Positions 34,691 through 46,064 of a DNA stretch of 64,000 nt are shown here, one piece after another. Both the position numbers and the translations under genes were made by a program. Within the stretch, counting starts at the first letter, position 1. Every line of letters begins with the position of its first letter. The notes beneath the pieces were generated by a model, which was given only the letters and a program-made list of their open reading frames with translations, had not been told where the DNA came from and did not search any database. Source of the DNA: Gossypium raimondii (taxonomy: Eukaryota; Streptophyta; Magnoliopsida; Malvales; Malvaceae); the NCBI RefSeq assembly GCF_025698545.1, contig NC_068577.1, forward strand, positions 434,001-498,000, written 5' to 3'.

Positions 34691-36319
34691 TTACGTAATT
34701 TAGTCTTTAATTATTTCTTTTGGACATTGATTATTTAATAACTAATAATATTCAATAATTGACATTAAAAATTGTTTGTATGATGTAGTCATTGTCATGA
34801 CCCAAAAGATGTACACATAAAAGAGTCACAATCGGCCTCTACCAAATTGATTTTAGAAAGTAGACACTAACTCTTTAAAATATAATTGTTGTATCTTAAT
34901 TTATAAGTTATTATATTATTATATAAGAATAATTTTCTTTTGGTAGATAAAGATTATTTCTTTCTAAATAATCTTTCAAAATTATTAAATAATAAATAAA
35001 TTTTTTTGTAATTTGCAGTACAAAATTAAGTGATTGTTAACGTGTTTGAGGCGAACCTCGATGAACGGAGTAAATAAGGGCTTTAGACCTCTTTTAGTTA
35101 AATGGTATCATTATGATTATAGTGCCTCTTAAATGTCAATTGTTCAATTTAGTTCCTTCCTGGCTTTTATTTAAATGGAACAATTGTAATTTAGACCCTT
35201 TTCAAATAATTAAATTCAATTTGAGTTATTTTAATGTAAAATATTTTAGCTTTGTCCCTATTTTTTAATTTTATCTTGGCTCTTCATCACATAATTCATG
35301 ACTTCGCCTGATACCGTAAGACCCAATGTTAATATTTTAAGTATTCAAATCTCGGATCGCTTATGAACAAAGTTTGGAAAAAAAGATGATGAAATATTGA
35401 CCTTGTAGTGGTATAAGAGCAAGAAAGTAATATTATAAAAAGATTGGAGATTATAAGTTAAACACTTGGAATTATCGAAAAGTTGTTGCAGGAAGTTCGG
35501 TAATTCGATCGCCTTAGCTTACCTTCAAAGATACTTCACCAAAATCCCCACACTGTCGGATTCGTTTTGAAAGAAGAGTATGTGAAATCCATCATACTCT
35601 AGAGCTCTCAAAGGGGCCATGCAAAGAGGCTTCGAAAGAAAATTGCATGAAGTTCCCACAATGTCTCATTGGCTTCACTTTGATATTTTAATCTTTAATC
35701 ATTTTATTTTATATAAAAATTGAACTGATAAAAATTGATTTCAAATTATTTCTATTTCTTTTCAATTTTATTGTAATTATTAATTTTGTGTGTAATTTTT
35801 GTAATTCAATTGTTAAAGTATGTAGTTTGATACATAATTATTGTTGTTAATTTATGATAGCTATGAATGGGATGCATTGAGTTTGAAATATTTTAAGTAA
35901 ATTATCAAATTTTATAATATTAGTTAAAATTAAAAGAATATATATTTACTCTCTTTTTCTCTTTCTATATTGATTAATTTGTGGACTAGGTAACGAATCT
36001 TGGTGTCCGATTATGTTATGATAATATCTACTTTTTTGATGCAATTTCTAAAAGTACATGTAGCCTACCTTAAGCCATAAGTAGAAGGATAATATGTTTC
36101 ATCGCATTAAAACTTAAGTCATCTTGCATTGGTAATTGAGTTAAAACTCTATCCATAAGATTTTAAAGAAAACAAAATAAATAAAACTAATCACTGTAGT
36201 TCTGACATTATTATATAATCTTCAGTTCTTAATAATCTATACTATATATATAGAGTACAGACACTTGCAGCATGTAATAAAGCAAACCATGATGATGACC
36301 TAAATTTTATGTGAAAATA
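34691..36319. other. Spacer before the DRP4 copy F 3' end, no gene seen
   Basis: 34700-35020 is a stretch present in several spacers but absent from those at 19105 and 27135. 35040-35300 is the 'gtgtttgaggcgaacctcgatgaac' block, and 35820-36160 the 'gatagctatgaatggg' block. Confidence 0.55.
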
Positions 36320-38453
36320 TTAAACCAAGTAAGCATCATAAACAACAATCCTGTCCATGACCTTGGCCACATTATCTTTGGACTCCTTTAACACCTTGAT
36401 GTTGTTTTTAAGCTTCTCACGCTTTGCAACAATGGCAGGAGATTCCACCATCACCTTCTCCATCCCATGTCCATCTGGTCCCATCAGCTCCTTCACAATC
36501 TCATCAATGCCATTGTTTACAAGATTATGAACACAGTATTGTAAATGCAATGCCATGGAATCAACCAATCTAACTTTAAATATCTTCCAATAAGCAACTG
36601 TTCTCATCTTCAGATCGAAAGCTTGTTGCAGGATCAAAACGTTGGAGTGTTGTCTGAGATGTTCGACTTGGATTTCTCCGAAACCTTGGACTTCCTTGAG
36701 ACCTTGGATTTCTCCGAAACCTTGGAGATCCTCACAGGAAGGTCGCAACATCATGTTTTGGAGATCCTCACGGTAAGGTGGCAACATCATGTCTGTTCCG
36801 GTTATTTGGATTATGAAATAGTCTTGTTGGTTCATGAGCTCTTTCCACTTCCTCATGTAATCAGGGTTACATGTATAGCCTGTTAGTTTCTCCATTTCCA
36901 CAATCTCTTTCACCCTATTGATTGATTGCTCCCTCAGCTTTTGAACAAGATTGTGAGCGGCTCCTTTCGCCGATACCTTGAGCTGATAATACATTTCCGA
37001 GTGGCGCGTCAAAACAGACGTCACCACATTGTCTATGTAATCCCAATACTTTTCGGTGAATTTGATAGGGAGATACGATATCCTCTCGACTTTTCTCCGG
37101 AAGATTCGAAGGAATGCTTCACAGGGAAGGAAGTTTGGTAGTTCGATCCCCTTAGCATCTTCCAAACCCTTGATCTCTTCTGTTAAAAAGTCTTTCGACA
37201 GATTACTTTCCTCGCAGTTGTGAAGTTCATCGGAGAACCGGTTCAGCATTTCTACAAACCGAGCAGTCCGTGCTTCGTGTTGTCCTCGGGTATTCATCAA
37301 ATTCCCCCCTCCAAAGAAGTTTCTTGAGGGATTCTTTAGCTGCTTGAATGATCCACATCATAGCTTGAGTTGCATCAGCAATTGAAGTTAAGACCTTTGG
37401 CATTTTCTCTAGCTCTGAAACATTTTCATCCAGCTTTGCACTAATGTTTTTAACAATCTCTGGCGAGCACTTTGCAATTTCATTAGCTTGAATTTGAACA
37501 AGCTTTTGAGCCAAAACATGAACACCCACAATTGATTTATCAATACATGACAAATGTGCATTAGTTTCGAACAATCTAGCCTCTTCCTTCCTTGCTTCTT
37601 CGTAGGATTCATCACCAATCCGATTCCGAACACAAACATAACCAAGTCCTATATTCACATCATCTGCAGTAACCTTGTCAACAAGCCCTTCAGGGGCCCT
37701 ACCTACTTTAGTAACCACAGCAAGAGTTCTCTCACCATTCTTGTCCACTTGTTGCGACATCCTAATGGATTCACAAGTTGAAAAATCGACCGTAGCCGAC
37801 AGAACATTAAGGATAATGCTTTCCTTTGGAGTTATGTACTGCATGATAATGTCCCTGATCTGCTCATATATGTTGTTAGGCTGACCATGGACAGGAACTC
37901 TGGTAATTCCAGGAAGATCAACCATGGTAAGATCAGGAACCCCATCTTTTCTCACCACTAAAGTTAAAGGGGTGTCAGATATGCTCTTACCCGGGCCCGC
38001 AATCTCATCAGTTGCAATGTTTATGGCTGTTGCAATCTGGGGTGCCTCCACTGGGACCATTTTGCCATTGTACTCCAAGTAAAGCTCTGGCCTTGGACTT
38101 GCATGGTTCTGCAACCTGATTATGAGAGGTACCCTGGTGCAAATGCCCTGGCTACGAGGAAGGTTAACGCCAGCCAAGGATTCAAGAACACTAGACTTGC
38201 CTGATGACTGGTCTCCGACCACAACAATTGTGGGGAGCTGTATGCCTTCTTTCATCGCCATGAGCAGCCTGAGCCTGTCGATGACATCAAGCAAAGGTCG
38301 GATTTTGTCATTGAATGATGAAATAATTGGGGCTTGAGCTGCTGCTGCTGTCACCACCCTACGTCGGTCCATAGGAGGAGTTGCTGGTTGAGAATCTTCA
38401 TAATCATTGATGAAACCAATGCTCCCTGAATCAGCTTCATCATAGCTACCCAT
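36320..38453 (-). pseudogene. DRP4C: DRP4C-like GTPase, copy F, expanded stalk loop and altered G4 motif
   Basis: Two one-base gaps close together ('gcagtccgtgc' near 37267 and 'ctcgggtattc' near 37287) break the frame near residue 390. Copy H has neither gap, so they may be errors. Corrected length is 711 residues, 24 more than copy C. The extra residues lie in the stalk loop as two small duplications: MMLPPYREDLQN / MMLRPSCEDLQ and GFGEIQ / GLKEVQ / GFGEIQ. G1 GDQSSGKS and G3 DLPG are kept, but G4 reads TKVG instead of TKVD, removing the Asp that selects guanine. N-terminal residues 29-35 also differ (DRRRVVT versus EEPKVVG). Confidence 0.88.
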
Positions 38454-39231
38454 TTTTTAGAAGTCGAGACAGGAGTGGGAATTGGCCAAACTTGATGTTT
38501 TAAATGGTTTTTTTGTTGGAAGTTGAAAAGCAACAAGCTCTAACTTAAGTGAAGACAAATTCAATGAAGCATGCTTGGCTTGATAATGACAATTAAAATA
38601 GGGTAAAGCACCAAAAATAGGATCATGGTGATAGCATCCTATACCAAATCCCAAGAAACATTCAGAGGAAGCTACAATGGGAATGGAAACTTTATGTTAT
38701 ACTTTTAATTGTAGAAAATACAACTTATATTCTGTATTGGATTGTAGAGAATAGTGATACAAGGACGCAAGAGAGGAAATAGAACAAAAGCAAATCGGGA
38801 CCAATCAAACGATGAGTGCGTCGATAACAGAACAAGTTCCTACAAGAACTAGATAACGAGTATATTTTTCTCTTTATTCCTTGTTTTGTGGATTATATAA
38901 CGAATATTGATGTACTATATTTTTCTCTTTATTCCTTGTTTTTGGATTATTTAACGAATATTGATGTACGATAATGCTTTGGTATTGTTTATACGTCAAA
39001 ACAAATATGATATTGGATTTCTTCCCCCAAACATTTAGACTGATCAGTTATTATTCGAAAAATTTTACCTAAATACCCTATTAATAGATGAGAACATCTG
39101 TATTTAAAAATAAAAATCCAAAAAGATGATTGTATCCCAAGGCATGGAACAATATTGGAATCTTGCTACACAAAAAAGCAAAACATGCAAGAAGCAAACC
39201 ATGATGATGACCCAAATTTTATGTGAAAATA
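38454..39231 (-). promoter_or_regulatory. Upstream region of DRP4 copy F, joined to DRP4 3' flank
   Basis: The leader resembles copy A at 4167-4690, with 'cattatcaag' in place of the 'cattataaag' box. A direct repeat of about 63 bp ('tttttctctttattccttg') is at 38874-38995. Near 39030 the sequence changes to DRP4 3'-flank DNA ('tattaatagatgagaacatctg'), which leads into a short DRP4 3' remnant. No GDSL sequence is found in this unit. Confidence 0.5.
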
Positions 39232-39347
39232 TTAAACCAAGTAAGCATCATAAGCAACAATCCTATCCATGATCTTGGCCACACTATCTTTGGACTCCTT
39301 TAACACCTTGATGCTGTTTTAAGCTTCTCACGCTTTGCAACAAAGTT
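39232..39347 (-). pseudogene. DRP4 3'-end remnant
   Basis: It encodes only the last 37 or so codons (KREKLKNSIKVLKESKDSVA ... YDAYLV, stop), with one T missing in a T run near 39320. It ends at 'gcaacaaagttgta', a short shared string with the foldback element, into which it passes directly. Confidence 0.85.
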
Positions 39348-39565
39348 GTACTTAAAAAATAAATAAATAAAACTACCCAATGTATAAATGTTGATAGTTA
39401 ATTATTTTTGGAATCAAGATTAAATTGACATAATTTATAAATATTGAGGGTTAAAGTTGATATTATGCTAATTTTAAAAGTTGCCACCTATGATCGGTGA
39501 CCAAAAAAGACAAAACTGAATAATTTAATGATAATTTTGTAACTTTTCAGAATTAAATGACAAAA
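39348..39565. mobile_element. Right half of a foldback / MITE-like element
   Basis: It contains the right-arm strings 'caagattaaattgacataa', 'gagggttaaagttgatatt' and 'aaaagttgccacc'. The left arm is absent, having been replaced by the DRP4 remnant. Confidence 0.6.
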
Positions 39566-39950
39566 AATTTACTAATAACGTTCAATAATTGACTTTAAAA
39601 AATTGTTTGTATGATGAAGTCATTGTCATGACCCAAAAGATGTACATATAAAAATGGAGTCACAATCGGCCTCTACCAAATTGATTTTAGAAAATAGACA
39701 CTAACTATTTAAAATATAATTGTTGTATCTTAATTTATAAGTTATTATATTATTATATAAGCATAATTTTCTTTTGGTAGATAAAGATTATTTCTTTCTA
39801 AATAATCTTTCAAAATTATTAAAAAATCGTTGAATTTTTTTGTAATTTATAGTACAAAATTAAGTAAATGTTAACGTGTTTGAGACGAACCTCGATGAAC
39901 ATGTCATGCAACGCATAGCTAAAGGGGTAGATAAGGGCTTTAGACCTCTT
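39566..39950. other. Spacer up to the copia insertion, no gene seen
   Basis: It matches 34700-35080 and ends 'tagacctctt', the target site of the copia element. Empty-site versions exist at 27222 and 35090. Confidence 0.6.
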
Positions 39951-40387
39951 TATCAGGCAGTAAGAATGATATGCAGGTGTTCGATAATATGTTTGAGATA
40001 AGCACAATATAGCTTTCTCGCAAGGTGCTTGTGCTGGTTTAGTATATCTGTTAATGCTTGATACTGGCTTATGATTTAAGTCTGTTATTTCTGGTACAGC
40101 TGTAACTTGTTTGTTATTTTTTGTTAACAAATTATCTAGAACACCTGAACTGCTATAAGTAGCCTAGGTGCTACTCTTCATTCTGCATGCTTAAAAAATG
40201 TTGAATAAGAAATAGAGTGTTACACTCAAAATCTCTCTCACTTGTTCTTCTTTTTCCTTCTTTTTTATTCTGTTATTTGTGATTTCTTTCTAATTCATAA
40301 ACATCATGATTTCTTCATCTTTTATGTTTTGCTTTCAGAATACATCAATGTTATAGTTTCTTTTATAATATACGCAGCTTTTCGACA
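39951..40387 (+). repeat. 5' LTR of the copia element
   Basis: It is 437 bp, begins TATCAGGCAG and ends TTTCGACA. It is identical to the 3' LTR, which suggests a recent insertion or gene conversion. Confidence 0.95.
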
Positions 40388-40404
40388 TGGTATCAGAGCT
40401 TCGG
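40388..40404 (+). other. Primer-binding site (initiator-tRNA-Met type)
   Basis: TGGTATCAGAGC directly follows the 5' LTR. This is the usual plant copia primer site complementary to the 3' end of tRNA-iMet. Confidence 0.9.
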
Positions 40405-40519
40405 AATTGATGATAATCAGCTGTGATTTGCGTCTGCCGTGTGTTTGATTAAATGTCTCTGTAAGCAGAATCTCTTGTTCTTCAGCTATTATTTTGTTCT
40501 TGAGTGATCTTTGGCTGCG

Positions 40520-41570
40520 ATGTCTGTCAATAATTCTGAACAAAATGAATCGTTGAATAATGAAACTGTGAATCCTGCTTTTGAGGTCAAATCTGATGTT
40601 AGTAAATCATTTACTGCCATTTTGACCAAGAAAATATCTCTGTTGATTGATGAAAGCAATTTTCTGTCATGGAAATAGCATGTTTACCTAACTTTGAAAA
40701 CACATAGGCTACAAAGTTATGTAGAAGGAACTATAGCTATTCCTCCTAGGGTGATTAACACTGATTCGGGGGTACAAACAGAAAATCCTGCTTTTGTTTC
40801 GTATGAGCAGCAAGATTCTGCTCTTGCGTCATGGTTGATGTCCTCAGTCAGTCCTTCTCTACATACACATCTGGTTGGCTTGCACTCTGCTTTTGAAATA
40901 TGGAATAAGCTGAATCAGATATTTGCTCTTCACTCACGAACTAAGAGAATGCAGTATAGATGCATGTTGCATAATGTTAAGAAGCAAGATAAGACAATGA
41001 GAGAATATCTAGCAGAAATTAAGCATATCTGTGATGTGTTGTCTGGATGTGGTCAAAATATTCATGAGGAGGAACAACAATCTGCTATTCTTAACGGTTT
41101 ACCTATCGAATATGAGAACATTGTTTCAATTATTACTTCTACTCAGCAGCCTTATGATCTTCAGGGAGTTGTTTCAGCTTTGTTGGATGCAGAGGCGAGG
41201 ATAAAACTTCAGGGAAATGTCATGAGTATAACTGCTAATATAGCCGTGCAGCAGTAACTCCCGGTAAACAGCAGTGATAGTACTAAGTCGAATGATCAGA
41301 CTCTTAATTCTAGCTCTGAAGGTATGAATGTTCAGACCAGACTATATTATCAAGGTAATGGCGGGTTTAGGCCACGTGGTAGAGGAGGAAGGTACTCAAA
41401 TAATTCGAGACCCCAATGTCAATTATGTGGTAAGATAGGGCATTTGGTCTCTAAATGTTTTCATCGGTTTAATGCTTCATTCACTGGTATTTCTGACTCT
41501 ACTGCTACTAATTCTCAGTCATCAAACTATGTTAAGCCTTTTGAAGGTGTGAATGGTTTTTATTGTTATC
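40520..41570 (+). pseudogene. copia gag region, two premature stops
   Basis: An ATG at 40520 starts MSVNNSEQNES. A TAG at about 40676 follows NFLSWK, where the family has a Gln or similar before HV-LTLKTHRLQ. The gag core continues (ILNGLPIEYENIVSIITS) to a TAA at about 41255, then past it to a CCHC zinc knuckle, CQLCGKIGHLVSKC, at about 41416-41457. The first stop leaves only about 52 residues, so capsid cannot be made from this copy. Confidence 0.88.
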
Positions 41571-41575
41571 CTGGT

Positions 41576-42291
41576 CCCACTACTGGTTTTACTATGTTTA
41601 GTCCTCAAGTTGGACATCCTGGTTTTACTGGGTTGAATACTCAAAGTAATCTTGCTGGTTCTGGAGGACTTAATGTGTCTGCACATATACCTTCTACTGG
41701 AATGCCTCCTACCCATGCTGGTACTTCACATTTTGCTGCATATAACTGCAGTATGCCGATAGTCAGCAATCTCAGTCCTGCAAACCCTTATGTTATGTCC
41801 TGTAACAATGGTAATCCTTTTGTTAGTGGTGCTGGCTCTTTGTGTTCAGGTTCTACTCAAGCTAGTTCAGAAGGTAATCGAATCTCTAAGTGTTTGCAAG
41901 CTACACCAGCAGTGGTTGCAGATCCGGCTTGGTCCCACTACTGGTTTTACTATGTTTAGTCCTCAAGTTGGACATCCTGGTTTTACTGGGTTGAATACTC
42001 AAAGTAATCTTGCTGGTTCTGGAGGACTTAATGTGTCTGCACATATACCTTCTACTGGAATGCCTCCTACCCATGCTGGTACTTCACATTTTGCTGCATA
42101 TAACTGCAGTATGCCGATAGTCAGCAATCTCAGTCCTGCAAACCCTTATGTTATGTCCTGTAACAATGGTAATCCTTTTGTTAGTGGTGCTGGCTCTTTG
42201 TGTTCAGGTTCTACTCAAGCTAGTTCAGAAGGTAATCGAATCTCTAAGTGTTTGCAAGCTACACCAGCAGTGGTTGCAGATCCGGCTTGGT
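41576..42291 (+). repeat. 358-bp perfect-looking tandem duplication in copia gag-protease linker
   Basis: 41576-41933 and 41934-42291 are direct copies of the Gly/Ser/Pro-rich linker before the protease. As 358 is not a multiple of three, the duplication shifts the frame. The second copy leads on to the protease. The repeats start at 'cccactactgg', and the original junction reads 'ggtaccc', so short homology may have primed the event. Confidence 0.9.
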
Positions 42292-42596
42292 ACCCAGATA
42301 CTGGTGCAACTGGGCATCTTACACATGATTCCACATGCTTACAGCACTCTAATCCTGTTACAGCTATAGTTCAAGTCGGTAATGGTTCTTGTATCCCTAT
42401 TATAAATACTGGTACTGCAACTTTTTCTACTGATCAAAAAGAACTGCACTTAAACAAATTGTTTTATGCTCCTGATATTACCAAAAATTTAATTTCAGTA
42501 TCCCAATTCACCAAAGACAATAATGTATCATTTGAATTTTTTCCCAAATATTGTGTTGTTAAATATCTCACTACGCAGGCTGTTCTGGCACAATGA
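42270..42596 (+). pseudogene. copia protease region
   Basis: It carries the aspartic protease site WYPDTGATGHLTHD, then FSTDQKELHLNKLFYAPDI and NLISVSQF. A TGA at about 42594 ends it before VDGLYKL. Confidence 0.88.
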
Positions 42597-44123
42597 GTTG
42601 AAGTTGATGGTCTCTACAAATTGGATGTGAATCAGAAATTCAGTGCTCTTTCGTATCTCTCGTCTGATCTTTCATGCTTTACCACTAGTGTTAGTTCAAA
42701 TAATAATGATTGTGTGAAATGTAAAAGTTTAACTTCTCATGAGTTGTGGCATCGTAGGCTAGGACACACTTCGACACACAATCTTGCACATCTAGCTTCC
42801 ACATCTGCTCTTCCTGTTAAAGTTCTCAAGGATTTTCCATTATGTGTTGCTTGTCAATATGGAAAAAGTCATAAACTACCATTTACATCATCAACCACTG
42901 AGTATACTTCTCCTTTACAACTTATTCACTGTGATGTTTGGGGACCAGCTCCATGTGTGTCTTCTGGGTATAAATACTATATTTCATTCATCGATGCATA
43001 TTCAAGACATGTTTGGATTTTTCTTTTGAAACAGAAGTCTGAGGCTCTGTCTGCATTTCTTGTGTTCAAAAAGCAAGTTGAAACAATGTTTGATAAAAAG
43101 ATTAAGGCGTTGCAAACTGATAGTGGTGGAGAGTTTAGATCATTTGTACAGTACTTGCAATCATTTGGCATACAACATAGATTAACCTGTCCTCATACTT
43201 CTGAACAGAATGGTTTAATTGAACGAAGACATAGACAAATTGTAGAAATAGGTCTTACTTTACTTGCACAAAGTTCCATGCCTTTAATATATTGGTCTGA
43301 TGCTTTTACTTACGCTGTTAATATAATAAACATCTTACCTTCCAAGGCTATAAATAATAAAACTCCTTTTGAAAAATTGTATCAAGTTAAGCCTGATTAC
43401 TCTCTTATTCGTGTGTTTGGATGTCGTTGTTTTCCCTTGTTGACACCTTATAATCACAATAAACTGCAGTTTCGGTCTATATCTTGCGTTTTTTTGGGCA
43501 CGGTTGCTAATCATAAGGGTTATAAGTGTCTTGCACCTAATGGTCGAGTGTATATATCTCGACATGTTAAGTTTCAGGAAGATATTTTTCCTTTTTCACT
43601 AAAGGATGACATGCGCATTTCTTCACATTATTCACACACTCCATTTACTACAGTTCATTTACCTATTGTTTCGCCACCTGATTTAACTACTAATACTAAT
43701 TTTTGCTCTTCATTGCAGCAGTCTAAATCGCCATCACTAATATCTACTCCTCCTCCATCTCATTCTCCAAATTCTGGTTTTACTCCGTTCAACTCTCAAA
43801 ATAATGATTCTAACATAAATTGCACTTCCTCATCTCAGAATCACTCACCTAATTTTTCACACGATGGGCACCAGTCTCAAAGTTTGCCAAATTCTGCATC
43901 TGCACCTTCATTTGAAGTGCAGTCTCAAGATATACCAAACCCGTCCCAACTTAATAGTCACCCCATGATCACAAGGGGCAAGTCAGGTATTGTAAAACTG
44001 AAAATTATCACTTATCAAGTTACTAATATACCTTTTTCTCCTGTAGATATTCATGAAGCTATGCGGTTTCCTCAATGGCAACAAGCCGTTCATGATGAAC
44101 TTGATGCTTTAGTGAGAAATTAA
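42597..44123 (+). pseudogene. copia integrase region
   Basis: It has the pre-integrase HHCC segment (HELWHRRLGHTST ... CVACQYGKSH) and a DDE core: Asp in HCDVWGPA, Asp in LQTDSGGEF and Glu in NGLIERRHRQ. A Ser/Pro/Asn-rich tail follows. TAA at about 44121 stands where the family reads an amino acid before TWDLASLP. Confidence 0.9.
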
Positions 44124-45627
44124 ACTTGGGACTTAGCTTCCTTACCACCAAATCGACATACTGTGGGATGCAAGTGGTTGTTCAAGGTAAAGAAACGAGC
44201 TGATGGTACTGTGGATCGATTCAAAGCTCGGCTGGTTGCCAAGGGTTATGCTCAGAAAATAAGCTTCGACTTTCATGACACGTTCAGTCCAGTCATAAAA
44301 GCAAATACTGTTCGCACTCTCCTTTCCTTGGCAGTTACTCATGGTTGGGAATTGAGGCAAGTAGATGTCAACAATGCCTTCCTCAATGGAGATCTTGTTG
44401 AGGAAGTATATATGCAACAACCCCCCGGTTTTGAGCAGCGAAATATCGAAGGTCAACCTCTTGTTTGCAAACTACGAAAGGCCCTTTATGGTCTCAAACA
44501 AGCGCCGAGAGCTTGGTTTCAAAAGCTCAAAGATTTTTTGTGTTCCAATCTGAATTTTCAAGCTTCATGTACTGACCATTCTTTATTCACACGTCAAAAT
44601 GAAGGAACTAGGGTATGGTGTCTGGTATATGTTGATGACATTATTCTCACTGGTAGCAATTCGAAGGAACTGAGTGATGTTAGTCATCAGTTAAACAAAG
44701 CGTTTTCCCTTAAGGATTTGGGACCTTTGCATTATTTTCTTGAAGTAGAAGTGCATAGACGTAATGGAACTCTACATCTATCGCAGAAAAAGTATATTCG
44801 TGAGTTAATCAATTGTGCTGAGATGACTTCTGCTGGCTCAGTACCCACTCCAATGGTCGTGTCTCCTACTCTCACTTCAACTGATGGTCAATTGTTACCT
44901 ACGTCCAAGGCTGTTTTATATAGAAGCATTGTGGGTGGACTTCAATATGCATGTCTTACCCGTCCCGATATAGCCTTTGCTGTAAACAAACTCAGTCAGT
45001 TCATGCATTCTCCAACTGACAAGCACTGGGTGGCAGTCAAACTACTACTACGATATCTTCAAGGAACTATCGAGTTTGGCCTTTATTACACTCCAGCGGA
45101 TCAGGTTGATATTGCAGCTTTTTCAGATTCGGATTGGGGCAGCTCTCTTGAAGATAGGAGGTCTACTTCTGGTTTCTGTATCTACATAGGTGGCAACCTC
45201 ATTGGTTGGTCATCCAAGAAGCAGCATGTAGTGGCACGCTCCACATCTGAGGCAGAATTTCGAAGTGTCGCCAATACTGCGGCTGACATCGTTTGGTTCA
45301 TTCATATTCTGACTGATCTTGGAGAGAAGTGTTGTGGAATTCCAACTATATGGTGCGACAATTCTGGTGCTGTCTAGATATCAGCAAATCCTGTTCTTCA
45401 TTCCAAGATGAAACATGTTGAACTTGATCTTCATTTTGTCCGGGAAAAAGTAGTAAAGGGTGATCTTCAAATCAATCATATTGCTGCACACAATCAAGTT
45501 GCGGATCTATTCACTAAACCTTTAAGTGAATCTCAATTTGTTGCGCTGCGATCAAAGCTTGGATTATGTCAACTCTGCTCAGTATCCACGGCTTTTGTTT
45601 TCTCGGAGGAGGAGAAAACAGGGGGAA
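44124..45627 (+). pseudogene. copia reverse transcriptase and RNase H region
   Basis: The RT motifs are VGCKWLFKVKKRADG, RFKARLVAKGYAQ, QVDVNNAFLNGDL and the catalytic LVYVDDIILTGSN. RNase H follows (FSDSDWGSSLEDRRSTSGFC, ARSTSEAEF, IWCDNSGAV). A TAG at about 45375 interrupts it before ISANPVLHSKMKHVELDLHF, which continues to the polypurine tract. RT itself is uninterrupted. Confidence 0.92.
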
Positions 45628-46064
45628 TATCAGGCAGTAAGAATGATATGCAGGTGTTCGATAATATGTTTGAGATAAGCACAATATAGCTTTCTCGCAA
45701 GGTGCTTGTGCTGGTTTAGTATATCTGTTAATGCTTGATACTGGCTTATGATTTAAGTCTGTTATTTCTGGTACAGCTGTAACTTGTTTGTTATTTTTTG
45801 TTAACAAATTATCTAGAACACCTGAACTGCTATAAGTAGCCTAGGTGCTACTCTTCATTCTGCATGCTTAAAAAATGTTGAATAAGAAATAGAGTGTTAC
45901 ACTCAAAATCTCTCTCACTTGTTCTTCTTTTTCCTTCTTTTTTATTCTGTTATTTGTGATTTCTTTCTAATTCATAAACATCATGATTTCTTCATCTTTT
46001 ATGTTTTGCTTTCAGAATACATCAATGTTATAGTTTCTTTTATAATATACGCAGCTTTTCGACA
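45628..46064 (+). repeat. 3' LTR of the copia element
   Basis: It is 437 bp, follows a purine-rich tract and is followed by CTCTT, the target duplication. It is identical to the 5' LTR. Confidence 0.95.

Larger units (their letters stand above)
39951..46064 (+). mobile_element. Full-length Ty1/copia retrotransposon, 6114 bp, coding region defective
   Basis: Two 437-bp LTRs (39951-40387, 45628-46064) are identical base for base by eye. CTCTT flanks the element at 39946-39950 and 46065-46069. A primer-binding site TGGTATCAGAGC follows the 5' LTR and a polypurine tract (gaggagaaaacagggggaa) precedes the 3' LTR. Domain order gag, protease, integrase, reverse transcriptase, RNase H defines copia. 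The reading frame is interrupted by stops near 40676, 41255, 42594, 44121 and 45375 and by a 358-bp tandem duplication. The LTR starts TA rather than TG. The RNase H style suggests the Ale/Retrofit lineage (inference). Confidence 0.93.
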
